A stretch of DNA of 48,037 bases from Oscillospiraceae bacterium (GTDB lineage Bacteria; Bacillota; Clostridia; Oscillospirales; Oscillospiraceae): the NCBI GenBank assembly GCA_020025175.1, contig JAHHSM010000005.1, positions 1 to 48,037 on the forward strand, written 5' to 3'. The notes under the pieces were generated by a model. It was not told the DNA's origin, ran no database searches, and worked only from the letters and a program-made list of their open reading frames with translations. Shown here piece after piece: positions 31,932 to 39,827 of the stretch. A program made the translations under genes and the position numbers. Numbering within the stretch: position 1 is the first letter of the stretch; each line of letters opens with the position of its first letter.

Positions 31932-34570
31932 TATTCTACTAATCCGTATTTCACTTTCACGCGATCCAGCTTTTCCAGCATGGGTTCTGCCGCAAGCCAC
32001 AAAAACAGCGCTGTTGCCGCGGCATGAATGCAGTCCATCGGGAAACCGGTCAAAAAGGAGGACAGCAGGGTGCCCCAGTTCAGTTCACTCGCCCACATCA
32101 GTGCAGAGGACGTATTCATAATACAGCCGTAAATCAGCAATGCACTGAGGGCGCCGAATATGCACAGTGCCTCCCGGTTCCGGTTCAAAAGTCCTTTTCG
32201 GAACAGCACCCCTGCCAAAAATCCAATGATGCCCATGGCAAACATCTGCCACGGTGTCCAAGGTCCCTGCGCAAGCAGCATATTGGACACCAGCATGGTC
32301 ACAGCACCTACCAGAAAACCCGTTTCACCGCCAAATGCCACCGCCGCAATGATCGTCAGCGCCAGCACAGGCTTACATTCCGGCAGCATAAACAGGGCTC
32401 CACGCCCTGCCACGCCGATGGCGCAAAGCACCGCAATGATGACCAGCTCCCGCGGCTGCGGTTTTCTTCCCTCAAAAATCAGCAGAAAGGGAATCATCAT
32501 TTCCATCAGAATCAAAAGGGCAATAAAATAATACTTCCGCCCACCGAAATAGGCCTCCCCGAAAAACAGCGTCAGCGGAATCAGGAGCAAAATCAAAAAA
32601 GCAGCCGCCCGCGTTCTTTTTGACAATTTGCGCCGCTCCCGGGGCATCTGCACCGGATATGCTTTGCGGCTGCGCCGCGTCAGCGTCGCGGCAAAAACAA
32701 ACAGACAAAGAAGCAGTGCGCCGTACAGCGCAAACTGCTCCATCGCCAGCGGTGTCATGCCGTCGGCAGTCAGCGCGGCGCTCAAGTTCTGCGTACGCAA
32801 AACAGCCGCCAGCAGCACCGCCGCACCGATACCGCTGACCAGCGCCAAAAGTCTTCGCCACCACGGCAGCTTTGCTTCCTTTTCTTCCGCAGTTTCCTCA
32901 CCTTCGGGCAGGTGCAGGTCCCCTTCCGGTAAATCCGGCGGTGTGGGCACGGTGCCTGCACAGGCGGCGATCACATCTTCTGTTGTCACTGCCTCCGGCA
33001 AAATGCCCTTTGCCATACGGTTTGCCGCCGTGGTATAAAAGTGATTTCCCGGGAAAAACGTGTGGGGCGTTCCCTCCGTCACAATGCTCCCGTCAAAAAA
33101 CAGTGCACAGCGATGCACATATTGCGCACAAAACTCAATATCGTGGCTCACCATAACAATGGCCATCCCCTGACGCAGCAGCACCTGCAAAATACCGGCA
33201 AATATCTGCTTGAATTCCGCATCCAAGCCTTTGGTCGGTTCGTCAAGCAGCAGGATATCCGCCCTGCGCAGCAAAACTTTCGCCAGCGCGGCACGCTGCT
33301 GCTCACCGCCGGATAAATCGTAGGGATGCCGCCCCAGCAGTTCCGTCAAGCCGCACAGCTGCACAACCCGGGCAAGCTCTTTTTCCTGCGCTGCCCTGTC
33401 ATCGGTCTGCTCACAAAGCAGCTCCATCAGATCCTCACGCACTGTCTTTTTGACAAAGAGCGTCTGGGGATTCTGGGGCAAAACAGAGATGCGGCCATGC
33501 ACCTCCACTGTCCCCCGATAGGCCTTCAAAAGCCCTGCCATGACCTTCAGGCTGGTGGTCTTGCCCGTGCCGTTTCCTCCCAAAAGCGCCGCAAATTCCC
33601 CGCGCCGGATGGAAAAATTCAGACCCCTGACCACGGGAGGCAGATCTTTTTCATATCGAAACCACACCTCTTTTGCCGAAAGAACCGCTTCCCCTGGGTA
33701 GGTGTGCACAATTTCCTCCGGTACACGCTCCAAAGAGTGGCTGCCTGCAAACGCATCAAGCCAATCACGCCCTTCCCGCACCGTAACAGGGCAGCTTTCC
33801 TGCGTTTCCACCGCTGCCCAAATGCGCATGGCAGCCGGCATCGCCAAAAACATTCCATGCCCGGCAGTTTTCAGCTGCCGTCCCACCTCCTTCGGTGAAC
33901 CGACACAAAAAATACTGCCCTGATCCATCACAGCAACAGCGGATGCAAAGGGAAACACTTCTTCTAAACGATGCTCCGTCACGAGAATGGTTGTTCCAAG
34001 CTCCCGATTGATTTTGCCCAGTACCGACAGAAATTCTGCCGCCGCAAGGGGGTCCAGCTGTGCCGTCGGCTCGTCCAGAATCAAAACGCTCGGCTGCATT
34101 ACCATTACAGCTGCCAAATTGAGCATCTGCTTCTGTCCGCCGGACAGCTCCGCCGTGTCTTTATGAAACCATGTCTGCATACCGAAAAACGAAGCCATTT
34201 CCGCCACGCGGCGGCGGATGGTCGGTGTATCATATCCAAGGCTCTCCAGACCAAATGCCAGCTCGTGCCACACCTTATCCGTGACAATCTGATGCTCCGG
34301 TGACTGCTGCACAAAGCCAATGCGCTGGCTCTGGGTGCGTAAATCTGCCTGTTCAAGGGGCTGCCCCTGAAAAAGAATGGTCCCGCTGCACCGCCCATGG
34401 GGCGTGAGGGCGGTTTTGAGCTGCCGCAAAAGGGTGGATTTTCCGCAGCCGGAAGGACCGCAGAGCACAAGAAAGTCTCCCTGCCTGATCTGTAAATTCA
34501 CATCGCAGAGGGCAGCCTTTTCCTGCTCCGGATAGAAAAATGTCAAATGTTCGATTGTAAATGCTTCCAT
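31931..34570 (-). CDS. ECF transporter: two ATPases fused to an S-component-like membrane domain
   Basis: An 879-residue fusion that carries most of an ECF vitamin importer in one chain. ATPase 1 (about 1-245): Walker A GPSGCGKST (38-46), signature LSGGQKQ (142-148), Walker B VLILDEPTA. ATPase 2 (about 310-530): GGNGTGKTT, LSGGEQQR, ILLLDEPTKGLD. After an acidic linker come several membrane helices (about 600-879) with motifs CKPVLALTIIAAVAFGGETG and AQGPWTPWQMFAMGIIGFLAG, which resemble substrate-binding (S) components. ATPase-ATPase-S fusions occur in Firmicutes and Actinobacteria. The ATG at 34570 follows AAAGGAGG by 7 nt. It overlaps ecfT by 28 nt. Neighbours suggest a corrinoid substrate (inference). 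Confidence 0.9.
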   Translation of the reverse strand: MEAFTIEHLTFFYPEQEKAALCDVNLQIRQGDFLVLCGPSGCGKSTLLRQLKTALTPHGRCSGTILFQGQPLEQADLRTQSQRIGFVQQSPEHQIVTDKVWHELAFGLESLGYDTPTIRRRVAEMASFFGMQTWFHKDTAELSGGQKQMLNLAAVMVMQPSVLILDEPTAQLDPLAAAEFLSVLGKINRELGTTILVTEHRLEEVFPFASAVAVMDQGSIFCVGSPKEVGRQLKTAGHGMFLAMPAAMRIWAAVETQESCPVTVREGRDWLDAFAGSHSLERVPEEIVHTYPGEAVLSAKEVWFRYEKDLPPVVRGLNFSIRRGEFAALLGGNGTGKTTSLKVMAGLLKAYRGTVEVHGRISVLPQNPQTLFVKKTVREDLMELLCEQTDDRAAQEKELARVVQLCGLTELLGRHPYDLSGGEQQRAALAKVLLRRADILLLDEPTKGLDAEFKQIFAGILQVLLRQGMAIVMVSHDIEFCAQYVHRCALFFDGSIVTEGTPHTFFPGNHFYTTAANRMAKGILPEAVTTEDVIAACAGTVPTPPDLPEGDLHLPEGEETAEEKEAKLPWWRRLLALVSGIGAAVLLAAVLRTQNLSAALTADGMTPLAMEQFALYGALLLCLFVFAATLTRRSRKAYPVQMPRERRKLSKRTRAAAFLILLLIPLTLFFGEAYFGGRKYYFIALLILMEMMIPFLLIFEGRKPQPRELVIIAVLCAIGVAGRGALFMLPECKPVLALTIIAAVAFGGETGFLVGAVTMLVSNMLLAQGPWTPWQMFAMGIIGFLAGVLFRKGLLNRNREALCIFGALSALLIYGCIMNTSSALMWASELNWGTLLSSFLTGFPMDCIHAAATALFLWLAAEPMLEKLDRVKVKYGLVE

Positions 34571-35439
34571 TGCCGCGCCTCCTTTGCATCGAGTATCAGC
34601 GGTGTCAGGCACAACAGCAGATAAACTACCTGCAAACTAACGGGAAACATGCCCGTGAGCGCACCTTTTACAACGGGGTAATACTGCCACGAAAGCCCCC
34701 CTGCCGCCCATCCAAGCAGCAGATATCCACCGCACGCCGCAAGCCAGAGCAGCAGTGCCCGATCCCGTTTTTCAAAACGGTAAATGGAAAACGCCGTGCG
34801 CCCCGGCAGACCATAGCCGCGGCTTTTCATGCTGTCCGCCGTTTCAATGGCATTTTCCATGGACCATGTCACCATCATGGAAAAGAGGGTGACCGCAATT
34901 TTCATGCGCCGAAGCAGGCCGCCGTTTTCCACATCACGCCCCACGCACTTCTGCGCCTCACGCACCTGGGCAAACTGCGCCTTGAATTTCGGAAGAAAGC
35001 GCAGTGTCATGGAAAGGAGCAGGCTCAACACAGGCATGATGCGCCCGAACAAATAGACAAATTTATCCGCCGTCAGCACCACCGTACAGCAGAGAAACCA
35101 AAGCACCACCGCCGCCAGCATGATCGCTGCGCCGATGCCGTAGAGAATACTCTCCAGCGTGAGAGGATTTCCGCTGGGCAGATATGTCAAAATCGTGACG
35201 CCTGCATGGTTGAACGCAGGATTCACCACCGCCGCGGCAAGCAAAAGCGGCAGCAGATACAAAAGGCTGAAGCGCACCGCCTTCCTCCCCTTCAGCACCC
35301 TCGCATAGGCAAAGGCGCAGCCGAGAGAAATCATCAGACTGACAGGATGCAGCAAAAACATGGAGAAAAGCAGCACCAGGGCGAAATATAGGAAATTCAC
35401 CAGCGGATGACAGCCGGAAAAGGCATCATACGTTCTCAT
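34543..35439 (-). CDS. ecfT: ECF transporter transmembrane component EcfT
   Basis: A 298-residue scaffold membrane protein that couples ATP hydrolysis to movement of the S component. About 6 membrane segments and the hallmark cytoplasmic coupling motif in ETADSMKSRGYG (the Ala/Ser-Arg-Gly element) are seen. RFLPKFKAQFAQVREAQKCVG is the usual long coupling helix. The ATG at 35439 overlaps the stop of the DUF4430 gene (ATGA) and follows GGGGAG by 9 nt; the longer reading would start far inside that gene. Its 3' end overlaps the ATPase-S fusion by 28 nt. A dedicated EcfT beside its own ATPases marks a group I (self-contained) ECF system. Confidence 0.93.
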   Translation of the reverse strand: MRTYDAFSGCHPLVNFLYFALVLLFSMFLLHPVSLMISLGCAFAYARVLKGRKAVRFSLLYLLPLLLAAAVVNPAFNHAGVTILTYLPSGNPLTLESILYGIGAAIMLAAVVLWFLCCTVVLTADKFVYLFGRIMPVLSLLLSMTLRFLPKFKAQFAQVREAQKCVGRDVENGGLLRRMKIAVTLFSMMVTWSMENAIETADSMKSRGYGLPGRTAFSIYRFEKRDRALLLWLAACGGYLLLGWAAGGLSWQYYPVVKGALTGMFPVSLQVVYLLLCLTPLILDAKEARQWKHLQSNI

Positions 35440-36218
35440 GCCGCTTTGCTCCCCACCGGCGCACCGATATCGGCGCCCAAGTCGCAGGTATAAAGCCATT
35501 CGATCACATCGCCGTCTTTGAGTGTGTAGCGGCTGCATCCATAGTTTGGAAACCAATCGTTGACCGCGTATTCCCAGCCGGACAATGCACCGCAGTCAAA
35601 TTCATAAAGATTTCCAATACCCTCGATATAAGCCGAATCATACAGGGGTGTATCCTCAAACTCCATGTGGAGTTTCTGCTCCATGCAGGTACGGCGCAAT
35701 ACATCAAATACGCTCTCCCCTTCAGAAAAAGAAACCTTCATCGGGGCTAAAATCCACCCATCCGCAGGCACCAGATCTTTCTTCCCCCCATCAAGAGAAT
35801 CCATATTGTTTAAAATCGTTGCACAGGAGATGGAAATGGTGCAGGTATATTCCGCTTTGCCGTTTTCCGGCTTCTGCGGCTGATCTGGCTCGGACGGTTT
35901 CGAGGTCTGCGGCGCAGCAGGCTTTTCCTTCCTGTCAGGCCTCTCCTGCGGCTTTTGCGCAGGAGAATCCTGATCTTGTTTCCCCTCCGCCGCATCTTCC
36001 TTGTTCCCGTCCTCATCGCTTTTTGCATCCTCTTCGGGCAGTTGCTGGGGGGCAGGCGCATCCTGCGCAGACAGCTCTTCCTGTTGGCTGCTTTGGAAAT
36101 CCTGCTTTGGCATTCCATCCCCATCGGCTGCGGTGCCGCCAAGGAAAAATGCCCCTGCCAAAACAGCGGCAAGCAAAAGCGGCAGCAGAATCTTCCATTT
36201 ATTCTCTTTCCAATTCAT
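35436..36218 (-). CDS. Surface-anchored DUF4430 (transcobalamin beta-domain-like) protein
   Basis: A 260-residue protein with an N-terminal membrane anchor or signal (KILLPLLLAAVLAGAFFLGG), a Pro/Glu/Lys/Asp-rich spacer of about 90 residues that could span the cell wall, and a C-terminal DUF4430 domain (about 125-255). Domain motifs are YTCTISISCATILNNM, VSFSEGESVFDVLRRTC, the GIGNLYEFDCGALSGWEY core, and CSRYTLKDGDVIEWLYTCDLG. DUF4430 is related to the C-terminal beta-domain of intrinsic factor and transcobalamin, which contacts one face of cobalamin. It has a good AGAGGAAAG site, starts 12 nt after the SLH-barrel gene, and overlaps ecfT by 4 nt. Corrinoid binding is inferred. Confidence 0.88.
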   Translation of the reverse strand: MNWKENKWKILLPLLLAAVLAGAFFLGGTAADGDGMPKQDFQSSQQEELSAQDAPAPQQLPEEDAKSDEDGNKEDAAEGKQDQDSPAQKPQERPDRKEKPAAPQTSKPSEPDQPQKPENGKAEYTCTISISCATILNNMDSLDGGKKDLVPADGWILAPMKVSFSEGESVFDVLRRTCMEQKLHMEFEDTPLYDSAYIEGIGNLYEFDCGALSGWEYAVNDWFPNYGCSRYTLKDGDVIEWLYTCDLGADIGAPVGSKAA

Positions 36219-36230
36219 ACGCTTTCCTCT

Positions 36231-37844
36231 TTACAGCAGCTCTGCCGCGCCAAGCATTTGGTAAAGCATCTGGGCAATCTCACTGCGCAAAATGGGGCGC
36301 ACCGGTGCTATCCGCCCTCCGCTCTGCGCCAAAATATCTGCACTGACGCAAAACGCCACACCTTCCCGTGCCCATGGTGCCACCGCACCGGAATCCTGAA
36401 GCCGGGATACTATCCCATCTATTTGACTATCCTGCATGGCTGTATCCATACCGCACAGCTTTGCTGCACGCGTCACCATCACGCAGGCCTCCTGTCGGGT
36501 GATGGTTCCCTGCGGCTGGAAACGATCCGCGCCCACGCCTTTCACGATGCCGTATTCATAAGCCGCACCCACATAGCCTGCATACCAGCTGCCGTTTTTC
36601 ACATCGGAAAAAAGTGTCACCGAACGGGGTGTCAATCCCAAGGCGCGCACCACGATTGCCGTAAACTCCGCACGGGTCAGCTGCGCGTCCGGATCAAATG
36701 TTTCCGCTGTTTTTCCGTCGATAATGCCACGCTGCGCCAAGGCTTCGATGGCGCTTTGGTTGCTGTGCCCTGCAATGTCCGCAAAGGTTTTCCCGGGATG
36801 AACCACGGAAGATTTTTTCACATCTTTATGCTTATTTGCAGATCCCTCTTCGCTTTGCTGATTTTGTCCCAGCACAATCTGCACATCATCCATGGTGTAA
36901 AGGCTGCTTTTGCCCTCTGCTGCACGCAATAGGGAAACCATGGCATAGAGTCCCTGTTCTGTTGCCATTTGATTGACTGCGCCGTTTTCTATATGTAAAA
37001 ACCGTCCGTCCTTTTGGCGAAAAGTATCGAGTGCATCGAGAAGCGTTGTCCCGTTTTTGATAAAGCGGCTATCCTCCGGACTGATGCCCAGCTCTCCCAG
37101 AGCCACAATTACCTGCACCACGCTTTCACAGGTGCCGTTTTCAAAGCCGCCCTGGGGCGTCTGCATCTGAGAAAGGCAGGAAAGTCCCTTTTCAACCGCC
37201 TGTTCCACGGTCTTTTGACTGCGGTATTTGGAAAGCGCCTGCAATGCCATACCCGTCAAATCAGGATCTGCCTCTGTGCCAACGAGTGTCCAGCCGCCGT
37301 CGCTGAGCTGACGGGCAAGAATTTCATCCACATACATCTGCCGCGTTGCCTGCACTTTCGCTTCTTTGTTGACGGGCATATCATAGCGCCCTGCATCCAA
37401 AGCAATCAATGCCCAGATCGGTCCATTGATCCCCTGCCACACCGTTTTATCAAAATCCCCCAACGGTTTGAGCAGATTATATCCGCCCACATCGGTGGGG
37501 TCGGCGCCCAGGGCAGTCAATGCCAGAGCAACCCTTGCATATTCGGTGTACTTTTTTTCATGGAGCACACCTTTTTTCGCCTTCACTTCTTTTTCCACTG
37601 CGTCATAATAGCCTTCCCAGTAGCTTTGGGGCACAGAGATACCGCTGCGTGCCAGACCAAGCACTGCCCATTCGCCGCCGATCGTGCCGATTTTCGGTTC
37701 AGCGACTGTTTTTAAAACGGTTTGTACCGTTTTTTCCACCGCAGGCTGCAAATCCGCCTGCACCGCCGCAGCAGTCGGTGTACTCACTTGCAGCAGCACG
37801 ACTACCGCCAAAAGCAGCGCACTGACATTCTTTTTCACATTCAT
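36231..37844 (-). CDS. SLH-anchored protein with prenyltransferase-like alpha/alpha-barrel repeats
   Basis: A 537-residue secreted protein. The signal peptide (NVKKNVSALLLAVVVLLQ...TAAAV) is followed by a helical-repeat domain at about 35-325 of the squalene-cyclase/prenyltransferase-repeat type, with QxxDGGW-like elements ARQLSDGGWTLVGTEADPD, MTGMALQAL-like LTGMALQALSKY, and MQTPQGGFENGTCESVVQVIVAL. The alpha-domain of intrinsic factor and transcobalamin has this alpha6/alpha6-barrel fold. Three SLH repeats (about 350-537) attach it to the wall: FADIAGHSNQSAIEALAQRG, FSDVKNGSWYAGYVGAAYEY, and a third to the C-terminus. The ATG at 37844 shares its A with the upstream stop (TGATG); AGGAGG lies 10 nt before. 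Confidence 0.88.
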   Translation of the reverse strand: MNVKKNVSALLLAVVVLLQVSTPTAAAVQADLQPAVEKTVQTVLKTVAEPKIGTIGGEWAVLGLARSGISVPQSYWEGYYDAVEKEVKAKKGVLHEKKYTEYARVALALTALGADPTDVGGYNLLKPLGDFDKTVWQGINGPIWALIALDAGRYDMPVNKEAKVQATRQMYVDEILARQLSDGGWTLVGTEADPDLTGMALQALSKYRSQKTVEQAVEKGLSCLSQMQTPQGGFENGTCESVVQVIVALGELGISPEDSRFIKNGTTLLDALDTFRQKDGRFLHIENGAVNQMATEQGLYAMVSLLRAAEGKSSLYTMDDVQIVLGQNQQSEEGSANKHKDVKKSSVVHPGKTFADIAGHSNQSAIEALAQRGIIDGKTAETFDPDAQLTRAEFTAIVVRALGLTPRSVTLFSDVKNGSWYAGYVGAAYEYGIVKGVGADRFQPQGTITRQEACVMVTRAAKLCGMDTAMQDSQIDGIVSRLQDSGAVAPWAREGVAFCVSADILAQSGGRIAPVRPILRSEIAQMLYQMLGAAELL

Positions 37845-38125
37845 CACAAGCGTTCCTCCTCTTTTCTTCTTGCCAATTCCGTCAACTGCGGACTTTTTTC
37901 CAGAATATAGTCGTATCCTCCCTCACTATGAGGCAGCAAACAGTGGCTGCAATCCTTGATGCCGCCCTCGGTATAGTGAAACGCTCCGCCGCAGGCTTCG
38001 CCCAGTGCGTAAAGAGGACAAAAGCAAAAAAGACAGTTAAAACTTTCCACATCCGCCCCTGCGTGGCACGGAAAATATGGACACATTGTGTTCATCATAA
38101 AAGTATGATCCTGTTTTCGCTTCAT
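37844..38125 (-). CDS. Cysteine-rich small-domain protein
   Basis: A 93-residue cytoplasmic protein dominated by the Cys-rich small domain (zf-like family). Conserved elements are CPYFPCHAGAD, FNCLFCFCPLYALGEACGG and GIKDCSHCLLPH, with ten Cys in about 55 residues, likely a metal or iron-sulfur site. From general knowledge this domain is often found beside, or fused to, corrinoid biosynthesis and salvage genes, which fits the rest of the operon. AAAAGGAGGAGCGGC precedes the ATG. First gene of the five-gene unit; its stop overlaps the next start in TGATG. Biochemical function is not established. Confidence 0.85.
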   Translation of the reverse strand: MKRKQDHTFMMNTMCPYFPCHAGADVESFNCLFCFCPLYALGEACGGAFHYTEGGIKDCSHCLLPHSEGGYDYILEKSPQLTELARRKEEERL

Positions 38126-38157
38126 GCCGCTCCTCCTTTTACTGAATCAAGAATTTT

Positions 38158-38190
38158 AAAAAAGCGGCAGTATTGCAGAAATACCACCGC
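38158..38190 (-). terminator. Intrinsic terminator inside the leader of the ECF/corrinoid operon
   Basis: Minus strand: an 11-bp stem GCGGTGGTATT / AATACTGCCGC (two G-T pairs), 5-nt loop TCTGC, then TTTTTT. It lies before the first gene, so it is expected to act as an attenuator. Confidence 0.75.
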
Positions 38191-38291
38191 CCTATAGGCT
38201 CAAAAAGAAAATCTTTCCACCCGATCTGCTACAAGTCTGCAAGTCTTCTGTCCTATTTTATAAGGTACACTGCTTTGCTATGGCTTGTCAA
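38191..38291 (-). promoter_or_regulatory. Promoter and attenuator leader of the ECF/corrinoid operon, class unknown
   Basis: TTGACA (38286-38291, minus strand) lies after the tRNA terminator. TATAAA (38257-38262) is the best -10 by sequence but sits at a 23-nt spacing; a 17-nt spacing gives only GTACCT. The leader of about 70 nt before the terminator holds TTGCAGA (38236-38242), complementary to the terminator loop TCTGCAA, and a GCCTATAGGGC self-pairing element. It is too short and lacks the conserved boxes of a cobalamin riboswitch. A small or new ligand sensor, or a protein-controlled attenuator, would fit. Confidence 0.5.
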
Positions 38292-38310
38292 TCGAGAATC
38301 TTTATGGATA

Positions 38311-38346
38311 AAAGAAAAACCTCAGAACCAACGGTTCTGAGGTTTT
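38311..38346 (-). terminator. Terminator of tRNA-Val
   Basis: AAAACCTCAGAACC / GGTTCTGAGGTTTT 14-bp stem, 3-nt loop, 3 nt past the CCA end. Confidence 0.9.
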
Positions 38347-38349
38347 GTC

Positions 38350-38426
38350 TGGTGGAGAATACAGGACTCGAACCTGTGACCCCCTGCACGTCAAGCAAAT
38401 GCTCTAGCCAACTGAGCTAATTCTCC
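38350..38426 (-). tRNA. tRNA-Val(GAC)
   Basis: A full cloverleaf read on the minus strand. Acceptor stem GGAGAAT / ATTCTCC with encoded CCA; D-arm AGCTCAGTTGGCTAGAGC; anticodon loop TTGACGT with anticodon GAC (38390-38392), which reads GUC and GUU Val codons; T-arm ACAGG-TTCGAAC-CTGT. It is 77 nt including CCA. It is a single tRNA with its own promoter and terminator, not part of a cluster. Confidence 0.95.
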
Positions 38427-38439
38427 AAACAGCTTCATT

Positions 38440-38468
38440 AGGATACTACACTTTTATCCAAAAGTCAA
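38440..38468 (-). promoter_or_regulatory. tRNA-Val promoter
   Basis: Minus-strand TTGACT (38463-38468), 17-nt spacer, TATCCT (38440-38445). Confidence 0.7.
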
Positions 38469-38509
38469 GCCTTTTCTTAAAATTATTTCAACAATTTTAA
38501 ATTCGCAAA

Positions 38510-38536
38510 GGCGGACAGGAGTCCCTCCTGTCCGCC
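38510..38536 (-). terminator. Terminator of the aminopeptidase gene
   Basis: GGCGGACAGGA / TCCTGTCCGCC 11-bp stem with a 5-nt loop. The T-run is stronger on the plus-strand side, but the only gene ending here is on the minus strand, where the tail is T-rich and interrupted. Confidence 0.65.
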
Positions 38537-38544
38537 CGGTTTTT

Positions 38545-39780
38545 TTAAAATGCGAAGTTGCCGTTAACGAAAATCGGCACTTCCCTGCCGTCTCGGGTGG
38601 TGCCGGTGATCTTCAGGTCTGCCGTGCCCACCATAAAGTCCACATGGGTGATGGAGTCATTCGCGCCATGGGCAGCCAGCTCCTCCTTGCTCATCTTGTC
38701 ACCGCCCTCCAGACAGGGATATGCCTCGCCGAAGGCGAAATGGCACGCTGCATTCTCATCAAAGAGGGTGTTGTAGAACAGGATGCCGGAATTGGAAATG
38801 GGAGAATCGTAGGGTACCAGTGCCACCTCGCCCAGATAGGATGCGCCCTCATCCACGGCGATGGCATTTTTCAGCACGTCCTCACCCTTTTCGGCAAAGG
38901 CGCGGATGATTTTGCCGTCCTTCAGCTCAAAGCCGAAGTTTTCAATTAGATTGCCGTTCAAAGACAGAGGCTTGGAGGCATACACAATGCCGTTGACACC
39001 CGTTTTAAGGGGCAGCGTGAACACTTCCTCCGTGGGAATGTTTGCGGAGAACATCACACCGCTGGTGATGCACTTTTCCGCACCGCCGGACCAGAAGTGC
39101 GTCTCGGGCAGCTCCACAGTCAAATCCGTACCCAGTGCATTTTCATAGTGCAGTGTCTTCAGATGGTAGCTGTTGAGCACCTCTGTACGGCGCTGCAGCT
39201 CTGCGCTGTGCGCGCGCCAGTTTTCCACAGCATTGCCATCATCCACATAAGCAGTGGTCAGAATGGTGTCCCACATTTTCTCCATTGCTGCGGACAGCTC
39301 CATATCGGGGAATACCTTTTTCACCCACTTTTCCGTGGGAATGGAGCAAACGCACCAGGGGAATTCGTTGTTGGTTTCGCGCTCTCTGAACTTCTTCATC
39401 GCCTTGCCGCTGGCGATCTGTGCCCGGCGGATGCGCTCTGCGTCACAGCCCTTCAGATTCTCCGGATCTGCCGCATGGATCGCAAGCCATGCCGCCCCCT
39501 CTTCGGAAACCTTGTCAAAAAACTCTGCCGTCCAGGGATGAACGGTGTCAAACACCTCATCTGCCGCATGCAGATATTTCTCACGGGTCAGCTCATCATC
39601 TTCCCAGTTCATCACCACTTCACGGCAGCCCATTTCATAAGCCAGCTTTGCGCAGATGCGGCCAAACCATGCCTGATCCACAGGACAGTCGATTGCCAGC
39701 AGCTGCCCCTTTTGAAGGGCAAGGCCCTCGGTCAAAACGAGGCGCGCATATTCCACTTGTTTTTCAGCCAATGTTTTCAT
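38545..39780 (-). CDS. M29 family aminopeptidase
   Basis: A 411-residue cytoplasmic metallo-aminopeptidase of the AmpS/PepS/AmpT family, which removes N-terminal residues from peptides. The co-catalytic metal ligands are recognisable: Glu in NIPTEEVFT, Glu in YLGEVALVP, His in CHFAFGEAYP, and His and Asp in THVDFMVG. SGVMFSANIPTEE is the family signature. The ATG at 39780 follows GGAGG by about 8 nt; the longer reading starts within the leader. It lies 47 nt after the flippase gene on the same strand and may share its transcript. Confidence 0.93.
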   Translation of the reverse strand: MKTLAEKQVEYARLVLTEGLALQKGQLLAIDCPVDQAWFGRICAKLAYEMGCREVVMNWEDDELTREKYLHAADEVFDTVHPWTAEFFDKVSEEGAAWLAIHAADPENLKGCDAERIRRAQIASGKAMKKFRERETNNEFPWCVCSIPTEKWVKKVFPDMELSAAMEKMWDTILTTAYVDDGNAVENWRAHSAELQRRTEVLNSYHLKTLHYENALGTDLTVELPETHFWSGGAEKCITSGVMFSANIPTEEVFTLPLKTGVNGIVYASKPLSLNGNLIENFGFELKDGKIIRAFAEKGEDVLKNAIAVDEGASYLGEVALVPYDSPISNSGILFYNTLFDENAACHFAFGEAYPCLEGGDKMSKEELAAHGANDSITHVDFMVGTADLKITGTTRDGREVPIFVNGNFAF

Positions 39781-39827
39781 TTCAACTACCTCCAATATCA
39801 TTTTATTGTGTTCAGTATCTTGTATGT

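Noticed and set aside
38126..38300. Cobalamin riboswitch in front of the corrinoid operon
   Set aside because: The leader is too short and lacks the conserved boxes; reported instead as an unassigned attenuator.
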